NCBI RefSeq assembly: GCF_041361345.1
Contig: NZ_JBGKAD010000005.1
Span: 156,337 to 220,336 of the forward strand
Direction: 5' to 3'
Length of the DNA stretch: 64,000 nt
Origin: Halobaculum sp. MBLA0147
GTDB taxonomy: Archaea > Halobacteriota > Halobacteria > Halobacteriales > Haloferacaceae
Shown here in pieces: positions 1 through 8,539 of this stretch. The notes beneath the pieces are model-generated. The model was not told the DNA's origin and made no database searches. It saw nothing but the letters and a program-made list of their open reading frames with translations. How positions within the stretch are numbered: the first letter of the stretch is position 1; each line of letters starts with the position of its first letter. Both the position numbers and the translations under genes were made by a program.

Positions 1-82
1 TACGACGTGCGGTTGCTATATGCTAGCGATGGCTTATAGCTTGCTGTGGTCAACTCTCGGTCTCCCACCCCGTCCGAAATGG

Positions 83-153
83 ACTCCGGAAATCTGGTGT
101 GTGTGTGCGGGGACTCCGGAAACTCCGGAAACGCCGGTCCGGGTGGTTTTATA
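83..153 (+). promoter_or_regulatory. ORB boxes and TATA box upstream of orc gene A
   Basis: Three copies of the core ACTCCGGAA lie at 83, 113 and 122, all on the + strand; the first continues with the GTGTG tail seen in the downstream array. TTTATATA follows at 147-154, about 28 nt before the ATG at 179, which fits a haloarchaeal leaderless promoter. Initiator boxes touching the initiator's own promoter suggest autoregulation (inference). Confidence 0.7.
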
Positions 154-178
154 TACTCCCCGTCACATCCGTGAGGTG

Positions 179-1423
179 ATGAGCGACCGTGTATTCTCTC
201 GCGGTAGCACGCCGTTCTCCAATCGCGACGCTCTCTCGGATCACTACACGCCGAGAGAGCTGGTCGGGCGAGACGAGGAACTCGCCCAGTACAAGGAGTA
301 CCTCGAACCGGCCGTGTGGGGCGAAGACCCGAACAACATCTTCCTCTACGGGAAGACGGGTGTCGGGAAGACGGCCGCGACGAAGTACCTCGTCTCGGCG
401 CTGGAGGAGGACGTGGCCGAGTACGACGACACACACGTCGAGTCGATCCACGTGAACTGTGACGGACTCTCGACGTCGTACCGTGTCGCGGTCGCGATCG
501 TGAACGCGATTCGCGACCCGCACGACCGGATCAGTGAGAGTGGGTACAGCACCAGCGAGGTGTACGACATGATGTGGCGGGAACTCGACCAGATCGCCGA
601 GGGGACTCCACCCACCCAGACGCCGATCGTCCTGCTCGTTCTCGACGAGGTCGACCACACGGAGGTGGGCGAAGACTCGATCCTGTACCAGCTCTCTCGG
701 GCCGAGGAGAACGAGAACCTCCACCAGACGCGGATCGGCGTCATCGGAATCTCGAACGACCTCACGTTCAGCGACCAGCTGAGCCCGAAGGTCAACAGTT
801 CGCTGTGTCAGAAGAAGATCTTCTTCGAGACGTACGACGCCGACGAACTCCGGGCCGTCCTCCAGCAGCGAGCCGAGGTGGCGTTCAAAGACGGGGCCCT
901 CGAACAGGGAGTCATTCCGCTGTGTGCCGCCTACGGCCGGAAGCAGAGCGGTGACGCTCGCGAGGCGCTCGACCTCCTCCGTGCGGCTGGCGACATCGCC
1001 CGGAACGACGACCGCGAGACGGTGACCGAAGCGGATGTCGAGACGGGCCAGTCGCGTGTCGAACGAGAGAACATCATCGAGGGGATCCGGTCGCTCCACG
1101 AGCACAGTCGCTACACGCTGTACGCACTCGCGACGCTGGCCGCCGAAGAGGAGACACCGGTCAGAACGCGGCCGATCCACGAGCGGTACGAGGTGATTTG
1201 TGATCTCGCGGCCGTCGACGGGCTCACACTCCGGCGTGTCCGTGACTTCCTCCGGGAGTTGGAGATGCTCGGTGCCGTACACATCGACGAGCAGAACCAA
1301 GGCCAGGTCGGTGGCCAGTACATCCAGGTCGAACTCGCACACCCAGTCGACGTGATGGTGACCGCGCTCGACGATACCATCGAAGCGCTCGGCACCCACG
1401 AGTCCGTCACTGGCTACGTTTGA
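179..1423 (+). CDS. orc: Orc1/Cdc6 replication initiator A
   Basis: A 414-aa AAA+ initiator that should bind ORB repeats and load the MCM helicase. Walker A (GKTGVGKT) is at residues 58-65 and Walker B (LDEVD) near residue 156, followed by a sensor region with S-P-K-V and a C-terminal winged-helix region. The ATG at 179 is preferred over upstream in-frame codons because a TATA box sits about 28 nt before it and the protein then starts like orc gene B. It lies between ORBs of the ACTCCGGAAAT class, three upstream and six downstream, so those are its probable sites. Family assignment is secure; the pairing with this ORB class is inferred from position. Confidence 0.95.
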   Translation: MSDRVFSRGSTPFSNRDALSDHYTPRELVGRDEELAQYKEYLEPAVWGEDPNNIFLYGKTGVGKTAATKYLVSALEEDVAEYDDTHVESIHVNCDGLSTSYRVAVAIVNAIRDPHDRISESGYSTSEVYDMMWRELDQIAEGTPPTQTPIVLLVLDEVDHTEVGEDSILYQLSRAEENENLHQTRIGVIGISNDLTFSDQLSPKVNSSLCQKKIFFETYDADELRAVLQQRAEVAFKDGALEQGVIPLCAAYGRKQSGDAREALDLLRAAGDIARNDDRETVTEADVETGQSRVERENIIEGIRSLHEHSRYTLYALATLAAEEETPVRTRPIHERYEVICDLAAVDGLTLRRVRDFLRELEMLGAVHIDEQNQGQVGGQYIQVELAHPVDVMVTALDDTIEALGTHESVTGYV

Positions 1424-1470
1424 CTCGCATCCAGCAATTACCGTGATACCAGACCCTCTACCGGCCTTCA

Positions 1471-1912
1471 ACTCCGGAAATGTGGTGTGTCTGTCAGACG
1501 TTACTGGAGGGTCTCTGTGGTGTCCTGTACTGGCACCCTCGACCTCCCGATGAGGCGGAGTGGGCAGGATTTCGTTCGACGTGCTCGTTGAGTGTGTCCA
1601 GTGGGTGGTGGAGTGACTTCGGTGTGGGGTGAGGAAACTCCGGAAATGTGGTGTGGGGTGGTGTTCCTGGTGCGGCGTGGTCCGCGTCGGACTCCGGAAA
1701 TCCGGTGTGGGGTGGTCGAGTCGCGCGGGTCCAACACTGGTGTTCGGTCCTCCATCTCAATTCGACTCCGGAAACGTGGTGTAGGGTAGTAGAGTGCTCT
1801 CGACTGAGACCCAGGAAGACTCCGGAAATCCAGTGTGGGTGGGTAGGAGAGGGATGGAACCACATTCTAGTCTCTCGGTCCGACACGACTCCGGAAATAT
1901 GGTGTGGGGTGG
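1471..1912 (+). repeat. ORB array, class A (candidate origin 1)
   Basis: Six boxes with core ACTCCGGAAA and a G-rich tail (usually GTGTGGGGTGG) begin at 1471, 1636, 1691, 1765, 1819 and 1888. All are on the + strand, spaced 165, 55, 74, 54 and 69 bp. The rest of 1424-2101 shows no convincing gene and no clear AT-rich unwinding element. The shared orientation is unlike the inverted layout of classical archaeal origins, so the array may be an origin, a copy-control (iteron-like) region or both. Confidence 0.75.
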
Positions 1913-2101
1913 TGCACCCGAGAGACGGTTCTCTGAGACGAGGACCGAACTGGAGTAGTTGGTAACAGGAATCGAGACGCCAGGGTTCGGACCGTCATCA
2001 CGAGACGATCGGGGTCCAGCCATATCCAGAGGTCCGCAGTGGAGTCGAGGTTCTGTTCCGTCCTGCCGTCAGGGATTCCAGTCCGTTGAGGTGGCGCGAC
2101 A

Positions 2102-2509
2102 TCACCCCCAGACAGTTGCGTCACCGTCGTACGTCCGGATCTGTTCGTCGTTCGTGAGAATCCCGTCTGTCTGACGGCTCTTGTGAGCGGCGACGAGAAT
2201 CGCGTCGTGCATCGTGTAGACGTCGTAGAGGTTGTCGAGACGGAAGAACACGCTTCTGTCGAGGTTCGCTACCTCGACTGGTCCATCGAGCAACGTTCGT
2301 ACGGCTTCTCGACCCGATCCAGCAGGGTCGACCCCTGCCTCCGCTTGCCCGCTCTCGATCGTGTCGACGACCTCTGCGATCTGTGTCGGAGGTGCTTCGA
2401 TCAGGTCGATGCCCTCGTTCGCCCGATCGAAGATGTCCGCGACGCGCTCGGGGTCTCGCCCGACGAGATGCCGCAACATCGCAACCGCGTCGGCCATGTA
2501 CGTAGCCAT
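2102..2509 (-). CDS. PIN-domain toxin (VapC-like)
   Basis: A 135-aa protein of the size of VapC ribonuclease toxins. Acidic residues fit the PIN metal site: an N-terminal Asp in MADAVAM, the Glu in QIAEVV, the Asp in MHDAI and the Asp in TNDEQ. It starts one nucleotide after the stop of the AbrB-type gene upstream, so the two form a toxin-antitoxin operon. A second start (MADAV) 12 nt downstream is possible. Known family role: cleavage of tRNA or other RNA when free of antitoxin. Location beside the origins suits plasmid maintenance (inference). Confidence 0.8.
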   Translation of the reverse strand: MATYMADAVAMLRHLVGRDPERVADIFDRANEGIDLIEAPPTQIAEVVDTIESGQAEAGVDPAGSGREAVRTLLDGPVEVANLDRSVFFRLDNLYDVYTMHDAILVAAHKSRQTDGILTNDEQIRTYDGDATVWG

Positions 2510-2510
2510 C

Positions 2511-2816
2511 TCACTGCTCCTCCGACGGTGTCGCGTCGCCGTTCCACTCTGTCCGGCGTTTCTCTCTGACGTAGTCCTCCATCTGCTGGGCCCACTCCTC
2601 GGCCTCTTCGTCGGTCATGTCCTCCGGTCGAAGCGCGCCGCGGGAGGACTCTGGAATCTGCTTGTTGATGGTGATCTCACCGCCGTCGTCGGTCCACTCC
2701 ACCCGATCGCCAGGTTCGATTCCAAGTCTGTCGCGGATCTCTTTCGGAATCGTCGTCTGCCCCTTCTGCGATACACGTGTCGTCACAGGCTCCTCCAGTT
2801 GCTCTGAATCGCTCAT
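2511..2816 (-). CDS. AbrB/MazE-type antitoxin
   Basis: A 101-aa protein with a SpoVT-AbrB swapped-hairpin domain at about residues 11-50 (VSQKGQTTIPKEIRDRLGI is the diagnostic stretch, followed by the PGD turn). The acidic C-terminal half would wrap the toxin. It is the first gene of a two-gene operon with the PIN toxin, and AbrB antitoxins normally repress their own promoter. No clear TATA box was found at the expected spacing. Confidence 0.85.
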   Translation of the reverse strand: MSDSEQLEEPVTTRVSQKGQTTIPKEIRDRLGIEPGDRVEWTDDGGEITINKQIPESSRGALRPEDMTDEEAEEWAQQMEDYVREKRRTEWNGDATPSEEQ

Positions 2817-3001
2817 ATCACAGTTTTACTGGCAGTTGTGCATTAGCGTGGGGGATGTTCGAACAAGCCGGGTCCGTGCAAGCGCGAACCGACGGGATCA
2901 CTCGTCAGACATCTCTCTGGCAGCATTACTAGAAGCCGTGTGAACCACCGATCCCGTCGTCCGGTCTCCGGTGTGCTCGACACTGATAGCGTTGCGATGA
3001 A

Positions 3002-3268
3002 TCACCTCGAGCTGACCCCAGTGAGAACGACTCGTCGGGGTTTCACATCCACCACGATCAATGGGATGTCTTCTGAGTCTTCTCCGAGACGATCGTGTTC
3101 ACCGTTGGCAGAGACCGTGAGAGGGTGCGTATTGCTGCGGGTGAGATGGTACACTTCGCTCCGGGAGAGTTCCGGACCGGGCACGTTCTCGTGACAGCCG
3201 ACGGCGATATCGTCGCGCTGGTGATCGATGCGGTGGGAACGGGACAACGACTTGTACAGTCGCCGTGA
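3002..3268. other. Possible small ORF or gene remnant between operons
   Basis: The 2817-3280 gap has no confident gene. On the minus strand, 3002-3247 is an open 81-codon frame with GC-rich third positions and a plausible beta-rich protein (PLIVVDVKPRRVVLTGV). On the + strand, 3077-3268 encodes a fragment (AAGEMVHFAPGEFRTG, then HVLVTADGDIVALVIDAV) without a start. Both cannot be real; either could be the remains of a decayed gene. Confidence 0.3.
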
Positions 3269-3280
3269 CCGTCAGGTCGC

Positions 3281-3598
3281 CTACCCGTCGTCCTCGTCCA
3301 GACGACGAGAGAGTCGGTCGAACCGGTCCTGCATTGCCTCGGTGCGCTCCGTGGTCGTCGTCTCGTCGTACGCGATCTCTACCTGTCCAGTCCCGTCGAC
3401 GGCTAGTGTCACGACCGCGTCCTGGTGGCGCGCCGCCGTCGGGAGCGTCTCGCGGGCGACGGTCCACTGGCGGAGGTCGTCGCCGCCAGTCGACTGTCGT
3501 CGCTCCTCGCCGACGGTCACCTCGAGGACTGCCGTGTCGCCCTCGAAACGGTCGACGACCGCCGAGTGTGTCCCCTCTGGGAGCGTATCGTCACCCAT
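3281..3598 (-). CDS. DUF3006-family protein
   Basis: A 105-aa protein with the DUF3006 pattern: an N-terminal S-A-V-V-D-R-F-E-G-D-T-A-V-L strand pair and a C-terminal R-x-D-R-x-x-R-L-x-R helix. Function is unknown. It overlaps the end of the metallo-beta-lactamase gene by 8 nt, so the two are translated together. Pairing of DUF3006 with ComEC/MBL-type proteins is, to my knowledge, common in bacteria. Confidence 0.7.
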   Translation of the reverse strand: MGDDTLPEGTHSAVVDRFEGDTAVLEVTVGEERRQSTGGDDLRQWTVARETLPTAARHQDAVVTLAVDGTGQVEIAYDETTTTERTEAMQDRFDRLSRRLDEDDG

Positions 3599-5060
3599 CG
3601 TACGCCTCCTCGATCACGACCTCGCCATCTGGCGTGCGGACGATCACGGTGTCGCCGGCGTTGTTCCAGATCGGCGAATCGGCACCCCAGTAGAGGTCAC
3701 TCGCCGTGTCTGTGCCGGACCCCGTGTGGAGCGTGAGTTCTTCGCCGGGGGCGAGTGTCGTCCCGTCGGGGACCGTGTACACGTGGTCGGCGGCGTCCGC
3801 CACTGTCCACCCGGAGAGGTCCAGCTCCGCGTCACCCGTATTCTCGAAGACGACGTACTCGTCGTTCAGATTCTCGCCGTCCGAGCCCGCCGCGTCCGCG
3901 TTGACATCGACGAGTGCGAGCGCGTCCCGGTCGGCTCCCCCGTCGGTCACGGCCTCGTTCTGACTGGCTGTGGCCGTCTGTGCGGGCGTGCTGGTCTGCC
4001 CGCGAGTAGCCGTCTGCGCTGGCACGCCGGCACTGCCAGCGACGGTAGCGCGGGGTTCGACGGCACCGGACGTTCCCGGTTTAACCTCGTCCGCGTCGCG
4101 GAGCGAGAGGGGGTCCGACGGCGCGGCGGCCTGGGTCTGCACCGTCACCGTCGACCCGTCGCTCTCGAGGACGATCGTGCCGTGGGTGGCGGTCCAGTAC
4201 GTGGGGATCGAGCGGTCGGCGAGCCGCCGCAACACCGCCTCGTGCGGGTGGCCGTACTGTGAGTCGTAGGCGCTGGAGACGATCGCGACGGCTGGGTCGA
4301 CTGCGTCGAGCAGTTCCGGACGGGAACTGCTGTCGCTCCCGTGGTGCCCGGTCTTGAACACGGTGGCCGCCAGCGAGTCACCGTAGGTGTCGACGAGGTA
4401 CGACTCCTGCTTCTCCTCGGCGTCGCCGGTGTGGAGGAGACTCGTCCGTCCGAAGCCGAGGTGGAGGACGATCCCGTTCTCGTTGCGCGTGTCGGCGTCG
4501 AGGTACGGCTCTGGCGGGCCGAGGACGCGCGTGTCGACGCCCTCGAACGGGAGCTGGTCACCCTCGCGGAGTTCGTACAGCGGCACGTCGTGTTCCTCGA
4601 CGGCGTCGAGGTACCGCTCGTACGTCTGCGTGTTGGCGGCGATGCCGGGGTCGTAGATCGCCCCGATCCCGTCGGCCTCCGTCTCCATGTACTCGATTAG
4701 GGGTGCGTTCCCGCCGATGTGGTCGGCGTCGTTGTGCGTGACGACCAGGTGGTCGATCCGGTCGACGTCGTGTGCTCTGAGGTACTGGAGGACGTACTTC
4801 CCGTCGGTGCGGAAGTCGCCCGTGTCGATCAGCATCGTCTCGCCCGTCGGCCCGACGATCAGGGTACTCGCCGACTGGCCGACGTTGATGAAGTGCATCT
4901 CAACCGAGCCGTCGGGGGCGGCGGCAGTCGTCGTCGACGGCGGGGTCGTCTGCTCGGGCGTCGGGGTCCCTGCGACTCCGCCGTCGGTCACGCCCCCCGA
5001 ACACCCCGCGAGGATCACGATCGCCACGAGTGGGAGGACGGACTGCCAACTGTCGCGCAT
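3591..5060 (-). CDS. Secreted MBL-fold hydrolase with lamin-tail domain
   Basis: A 489-aa lipoprotein candidate. A hydrophobic signal ends in the lipobox L-A-G-C at residues 17-20, followed by a Thr/Pro-rich linker. The metallo-beta-lactamase domain (about 55-310) resembles the ComEC/Rec2 hydrolase: HFINVGQ start, metal motif HNDADH at 109-114, a later TGDAEE and a GHHGSD motif. A Thr/Ala-rich linker leads to a lamin-tail domain from about residue 395 (N-D-E-Y-V-V-F-E-N-T-G, then L-S-G-W). Lamin-tail fusions to extracellular nucleases and hydrolases are known. Likely role: surface hydrolysis, possibly of nucleic acid or phosphodiesters; the substrate is not determined. Confidence 0.85.
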   Translation of the reverse strand: MRDSWQSVLPLVAIVILAGCSGGVTDGGVAGTPTPEQTTPPSTTTAAAPDGSVEMHFINVGQSASTLIVGPTGETMLIDTGDFRTDGKYVLQYLRAHDVDRIDHLVVTHNDADHIGGNAPLIEYMETEADGIGAIYDPGIAANTQTYERYLDAVEEHDVPLYELREGDQLPFEGVDTRVLGPPEPYLDADTRNENGIVLHLGFGRTSLLHTGDAEEKQESYLVDTYGDSLAATVFKTGHHGSDSSSRPELLDAVDPAVAIVSSAYDSQYGHPHEAVLRRLADRSIPTYWTATHGTIVLESDGSTVTVQTQAAAPSDPLSLRDADEVKPGTSGAVEPRATVAGSAGVPAQTATRGQTSTPAQTATASQNEAVTDGGADRDALALVDVNADAAGSDGENLNDEYVVFENTGDAELDLSGWTVADAADHVYTVPDGTTLAPGEELTLHTGSGTDTASDLYWGADSPIWNNAGDTVIVRTPDGEVVIEEAYDG

Positions 5061-5179
5061 TCTCTACGTTCACGGGGGCCGGTGGTAAATACCTACACGG
5101 CGGTGTCTAGGAGAGCCGTTCAGGTTCAACGTCGTGGAGCTAGTACGAAGGTGTGGAGAGTCGGAGAGTGTCGGGAACT

Positions 5180-5738
5180 CCCACCCCACTGTTTCAAGTG
5201 TTCTCGCTGGAGGGGGATGGGTGGGGTTCGTCGCCGGTGGATCAACCGACTGTGATGCTACCTCAACCGCTAACTGGGACTGCAGTACGGGACACTTCTA
5301 GACGCGTCTATTTAGTCTTTTCTTGTCAAATGTGCTTCTCTAGTTGGTGGTTGCCCCCCTCCCTCCGTCTGTCTGCCCAGAACACATGAAACAGTGGGGT
5401 GGGGGTTCGGATGGACTCGAGAGGTGGAGCACTCCGACACTTCCACCACCGTCGGTGAAGAGTGTTGCCTCATGCAGCCCCCAAGAATCGCCGTCTCTCG
5501 AGGTCTAACAACGTATCTGTCGAAGATTCCGCACTGCAGTCAGGAACCTGAGTTTCTCGGGGACTGGGAGTCTCCCTGTCAGAACACATGAAACGGTGGG
5601 GTGTGGGTCGACACGTGGATTAGACGAGCAGCGAGCTCGTCGGGAAGAACAGATGAAACAGTGGGATGGGAGTTGTCGAAGTTTGAATCGGGTGAGGGAC
5701 GACCTCCTCCACCAGAACACATGAAACGGTGGGGTGTG
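5180..5738. repeat. ORB array, class B (candidate origin 2)
   Basis: Boxes of the form GAACACATGAAACGGTGGGG occur on the + strand at 5379, 5581, 5646 and 5714, and one inverted copy lies at 5180-5204. The inverted pair 5204/5379 encloses 174 bp with a T-rich stretch at about 5306-5350. That is the classical archaeal origin layout. No gene is supported between 5061 and 6229. No Orc gene in the window is directly flanked by this class, so its initiator may be encoded elsewhere. Confidence 0.75.
5300..5352. other. Candidate DNA-unwinding element of origin 2
   Basis: A T-rich tract (CTATTTAGTCTTTTCTTGTC and following bases) between inverted class-B boxes. It stands out in otherwise GC-rich surroundings. 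Function inferred from position only. Confidence 0.45.
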
Positions 5739-5802
5739 ATCACTCGACCGTCCCGAAGAACAGTCCACGGCTGGCCTACTCCGCAGCGACCCATGCCAGT
5801 CA

Positions 5803-6121
5803 AGAACAGCGGACACGGTGGAGTGGGTTCCCGAGAGACCGACCCGCCTGTGGTCGCCGTCGCCCAGAACAGCGGACACGGTGGGGTGGGTCCGTACGGG
5901 GAAGAGCGACCAGTGCTGCGGTTCTCCAGTCGGGAGAAGTCGAATGATCGGTAGAACAGCGGACACCGTGGTGTACCGGAGGCCGTGAGGACTCTGTTCG
6001 GTCGAGAACTGCGGACACGGTGGTGTGGGATCTTCGCCGAACGCCTCGTCTCTCGGCCGACGACTCGTCCGCTCGATGGACTCCCCAGAGTGGCGAAGAA
6101 CAGCGGACACGGTGGGGTGGG
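5803..6121 (+). repeat. ORB array, class C, left of orc gene B
   Basis: Five + strand boxes with core GAACAGCGGACACGGTGGGG begin at 5803, 5866, 5953, 6005 (GAACTGCGGACAC) and 6097. They lie downstream of orc gene B and continue, in both orientations, on its upstream side. The intervening sequence is non-coding as far as I can see. Confidence 0.8.
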
Positions 6122-6229
6122 TTCGGAGTCGTCGACTGCTCGTTCCGAGTCTGGTTCGTTCCGAGTTCGTTCGACTCGGTGGCAACGCTTCACCCACCAC
6201 CCGACCGTCTCATCCGCTCACTCACCCGA

Positions 6230-7498
6230 TCACTCACTCGTCCCGAAGTCGCTGACGGAGGCGTCGACCATGTCGGGCTCCGTGTCTTCGATCAGGAGGT
6301 CTTGGACGGACGAGTGGACGCCGACATCCTCGACAGTTCCTTCCATGGCCTCGACGACGAGGTTCTCGTCCATGTCGAGTTCGTACTCGCGGAAGGTCCC
6401 ACCGCGACGCCCCTCGTTGCGTTCGGTGACGGCGACGATCCCGAGCATCGTGAGTTCGGAGAGGTGATCGCGCATCCGTCGCGGGACGAGTGGATCGCGT
6501 CCGGCCAACTCGGCGAAGCGAGTGTACCGCGGGCGGACATCACGGGACCTGATCGGCGTCTCACCCTCAAGTTCGAGCGTCAGGAGTGCGTACAACACGA
6601 GGTGACCGTGCTGTGTCAACCCGGTGATCCCCTCCTTGATCCGGCCACGTTCGAGTTCGCGGCGGCCTCGTTCGACGTGGTCCTCCTGGACGACCTCGGT
6701 CGAGGCGTCGCGGGCGAGGTCGCCGGCCTTCATCAGGAGGTCGAGTGACTGCCGAGCGTCACCGGCGTCTTTCGCTCCGTAGGCAGCACACAGCGGGATC
6801 ACGCCGTTGTCGAGGACACCTTCGTGGAACGCGACTTCCGCGCGCTGAGAGAGGATCGACTCGAGATCCGTGGCGTCGTACGCGGGGAAGTGGATCTCCT
6901 GTTCGCACAGCGACGAGCGGACCTTCGGGGAGAGGTCCTCGCGGAACGAAAAGTCGTTGGAGATCCCGATAATCCCGATTTTCGCTTCCGAGAGGTTGCC
7001 GTTCGCCCGCGCTCGTGGGAGCTGGTAGAGGACGGAGTCGTCTTCGACGTGATCGACCTCGTCGAGAACGACCAGAATGGTCCCGCCGCAGGCGTCGAGT
7101 TCCTCCCACAACATCTCGTAGACGGAGCCTCGTGGGTAGCCCGTCGTCGAGATCTGGTTGTTCTCGTCGCGGAACTCGTTGACGAGTCGAGTGGCGACCT
7201 GGTAGGAGGTGGTGAGACCGTCGCAATTGAGGACCGTGAGTGAGAGGTCAAGATCCTCGTACTCCGCTGCGTCGTCCTCTAGGTGGTCGAGTAAGTACCG
7301 CGTGGCCGCGGTCTTCCCAACCCCGGTCTTCCCGTAGAGGAAGATGTTGTTCGGCTGCTCGCCGTTGATCACGGGTTGGAGGGCGGCACGGTACGTGTCG
7401 ATCTCCGCCTCGCGGCCGACGAGCGTCTCGGGCTGGTAGTCCTCGCGAAGAGCGTCGCGGTCCCGGTAGATCTCGGTGTCCCGCTCGAACATCCCCAT
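6230..7498 (-). CDS. orc: Orc1/Cdc6 replication initiator B
   Basis: A 422-aa AAA+ initiator paralogous to orc gene A. Walker A (GKTGVGKT) is at 56-63, Walker B (VVLDEVD) near 150, and a winged-helix region with G-R-R-G-G-T is at the C-terminus. Start at 7498; an in-frame ATG two codons later is also possible. A TATA-like element lies about 30 nt upstream. It is flanked on both sides by class-C ORBs, so this class is its probable binding site. The two Orc proteins share the N-terminal pattern ending in PNNIFLYGKTGVGKTAAT but differ in their C-terminal DNA-binding half, which fits different ORB classes. Confidence 0.95.
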   Translation of the reverse strand: MGMFERDTEIYRDRDALREDYQPETLVGREAEIDTYRAALQPVINGEQPNNIFLYGKTGVGKTAATRYLLDHLEDDAAEYEDLDLSLTVLNCDGLTTSYQVATRLVNEFRDENNQISTTGYPRGSVYEMLWEELDACGGTILVVLDEVDHVEDDSVLYQLPRARANGNLSEAKIGIIGISNDFSFREDLSPKVRSSLCEQEIHFPAYDATDLESILSQRAEVAFHEGVLDNGVIPLCAAYGAKDAGDARQSLDLLMKAGDLARDASTEVVQEDHVERGRRELERGRIKEGITGLTQHGHLVLYALLTLELEGETPIRSRDVRPRYTRFAELAGRDPLVPRRMRDHLSELTMLGIVAVTERNEGRRGGTFREYELDMDENLVVEAMEGTVEDVGVHSSVQDLLIEDTEPDMVDASVSDFGTSE

Positions 7499-7525
7499 CT
7501 CACACCGGGGGTCGGACGGCTACCT

Positions 7526-7534
7526 GATAAAACC
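7526..7534 (-). promoter_or_regulatory. TATA box of orc gene B
   Basis: GGTTTTATC on the minus strand, about 30 nt before the ATG at 7498, consistent with leaderless transcription. Class-C boxes begin directly upstream (7535), so initiator binding could repress it. Confidence 0.6.
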
Positions 7535-7614
7535 ACCGCGTCCGGAGTGTCCGCTGTTCTCGTTCTTTATATGTATTGGTGGGAACACACCCACCCCACT
7601 GTGTCCGCTGTTCT
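7535..7614 (-). repeat. Two inverted class-C ORBs upstream of orc gene B
   Basis: Minus-strand boxes end at 7560 and 7614 (TCCGCTGTTCT as read on the + strand). The first is atypical: its tail contains ACTCCGGA, the core of class A. A second TATA-like TTTATATG lies between them at 7566-7573. Confidence 0.75.
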
Positions 7615-7649
7615 CTACAGAACGTACGGGGCGGGGGAGGGACCTGTGA

Positions 7650-7760
7650 GACGGCTTTGTGAATATAGGTACTTTTATGATGTGTGCGTGAGTATCGTTC
7701 ACTAAGCACGCAGCGTAGAGGTTTATTCTGGAATAAGATGTGTTTAGAAAAGCGCTGAGG
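7650..7760. other. Candidate DNA-unwinding element of origin 3
   Basis: AT-rich DNA (GAATATAGGTACTTTTATG, later TTTATTCTGGAATAAG and TGTTTAGAAAAG) between the minus-strand box ending at 7614 and the + strand box at 7785. Inverted ORBs around an AT-rich stretch next to an orc gene form the textbook haloarchaeal origin. Confidence 0.65.
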
Positions 7761-7784
7761 GAGACAGAGGCCTACCGGTCCGAA

Positions 7785-8226
7785 AGAACAGCGGACACAG
7801 TGGGGTGGGTGTGTCGGTGAAGTCGCTCCGTCCGTTGGTTCGTCTAAATCTGCGGTCGAGAGGTGCTACTCGACGGCTTCGTGGTAGAGCATCGTCCGTT
7901 CGAACCATCCGACACCACCGTGTCCGCTGTTCTCGCTCTGACCCGGCCCAGAACAGCGGACACAGTGGGGTGTGTCGAACTACCTCCGAACTCTCTCGAA
8001 GGAGCCAGCGCCGATCCTTCGTGCAACGAGACCGACCGGGCGTGTCCGGATTGACGTGACCCCGGTGAGTGCCACTTTGGTGATGCCCGTCAACCCCGAA
8101 CTGTCGACCGTCGCTTCGGTGGACGGGACCGATGACTGTCCAACCGGCGATGCGAGAAGTGCATCTCCGATGGGCGGTACTCCAGCGATGCATACCGACC
8201 GAGAACAGCGGACACGGTGGGGTGGG
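7785..8226. repeat. ORB array, class C, right side of origin 3
   Basis: + strand boxes begin at 7785, 7950 and 8202; one minus-strand box spans 7913-7933, making an inverted pair with the box at 7950. Cores read GAACAGCGGACACAGTGGGG or close variants. Confidence 0.8.
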
Positions 8227-8230
8227 TTCG

Positions 8231-8470
8231 GGGAACGACTCAAGTCCTTCGACGAACCGATTGACCGAGTCACCGTGCTTCCAACCGTCGTGGAGTAACA
8301 CCGCCACCTGCGCGAAGTCGGCCTCCGACTCTCCAAATCGACCCTGGTCGACGTAGGAGTCCACCACGCCTCCGAAGGCTGTCACGGCTACCAAGGTGTG
8401 AATCCACAGCTCGTGCTCGCCGCGAGCGAACTTGTTGTGCTCCCCTGACGAAGCAGTCACCACCGTGCGA
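8231..8470 (-). pseudogene. Possible gene remnant beside origin 3
   Basis: The minus frame between the last ORB and an AT-rich stretch reads like a true protein fragment (ELWIHTLVAVTAFGGVVDSY, then DFAQVAVLLHDGWK). The frame runs on into the ORB array, which is unlikely to be coding, so an intact gene is improbable. I do not recognise the family. Confidence 0.3.
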
Positions 8471-8539
8471 GTGTTCCTGCAATCCGTTACCGGCCTCAGA
8501 CACACCACCCTGCAAGTGCTCTCGTGTTCTGAGGAGATA

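Noticed and set aside
20..178. Upstream extension of orc gene A to an ATG at 20
   Set aside because: The extension covers ORBs and the TATA box, and its translation has no similarity to initiators.
149..1471. A 440-codon open frame on the minus strand opposite orc gene A
   Set aside because: A shadow of the GC-rich orc gene; it shows no family motif and overlaps the initiator completely.
5180..8226. Possible CRISPR array from the regularly recurring boxes
   Set aside because: Spacing is irregular, boxes occur in both orientations, there are no Cas genes, and the boxes fit ORBs around orc genes.
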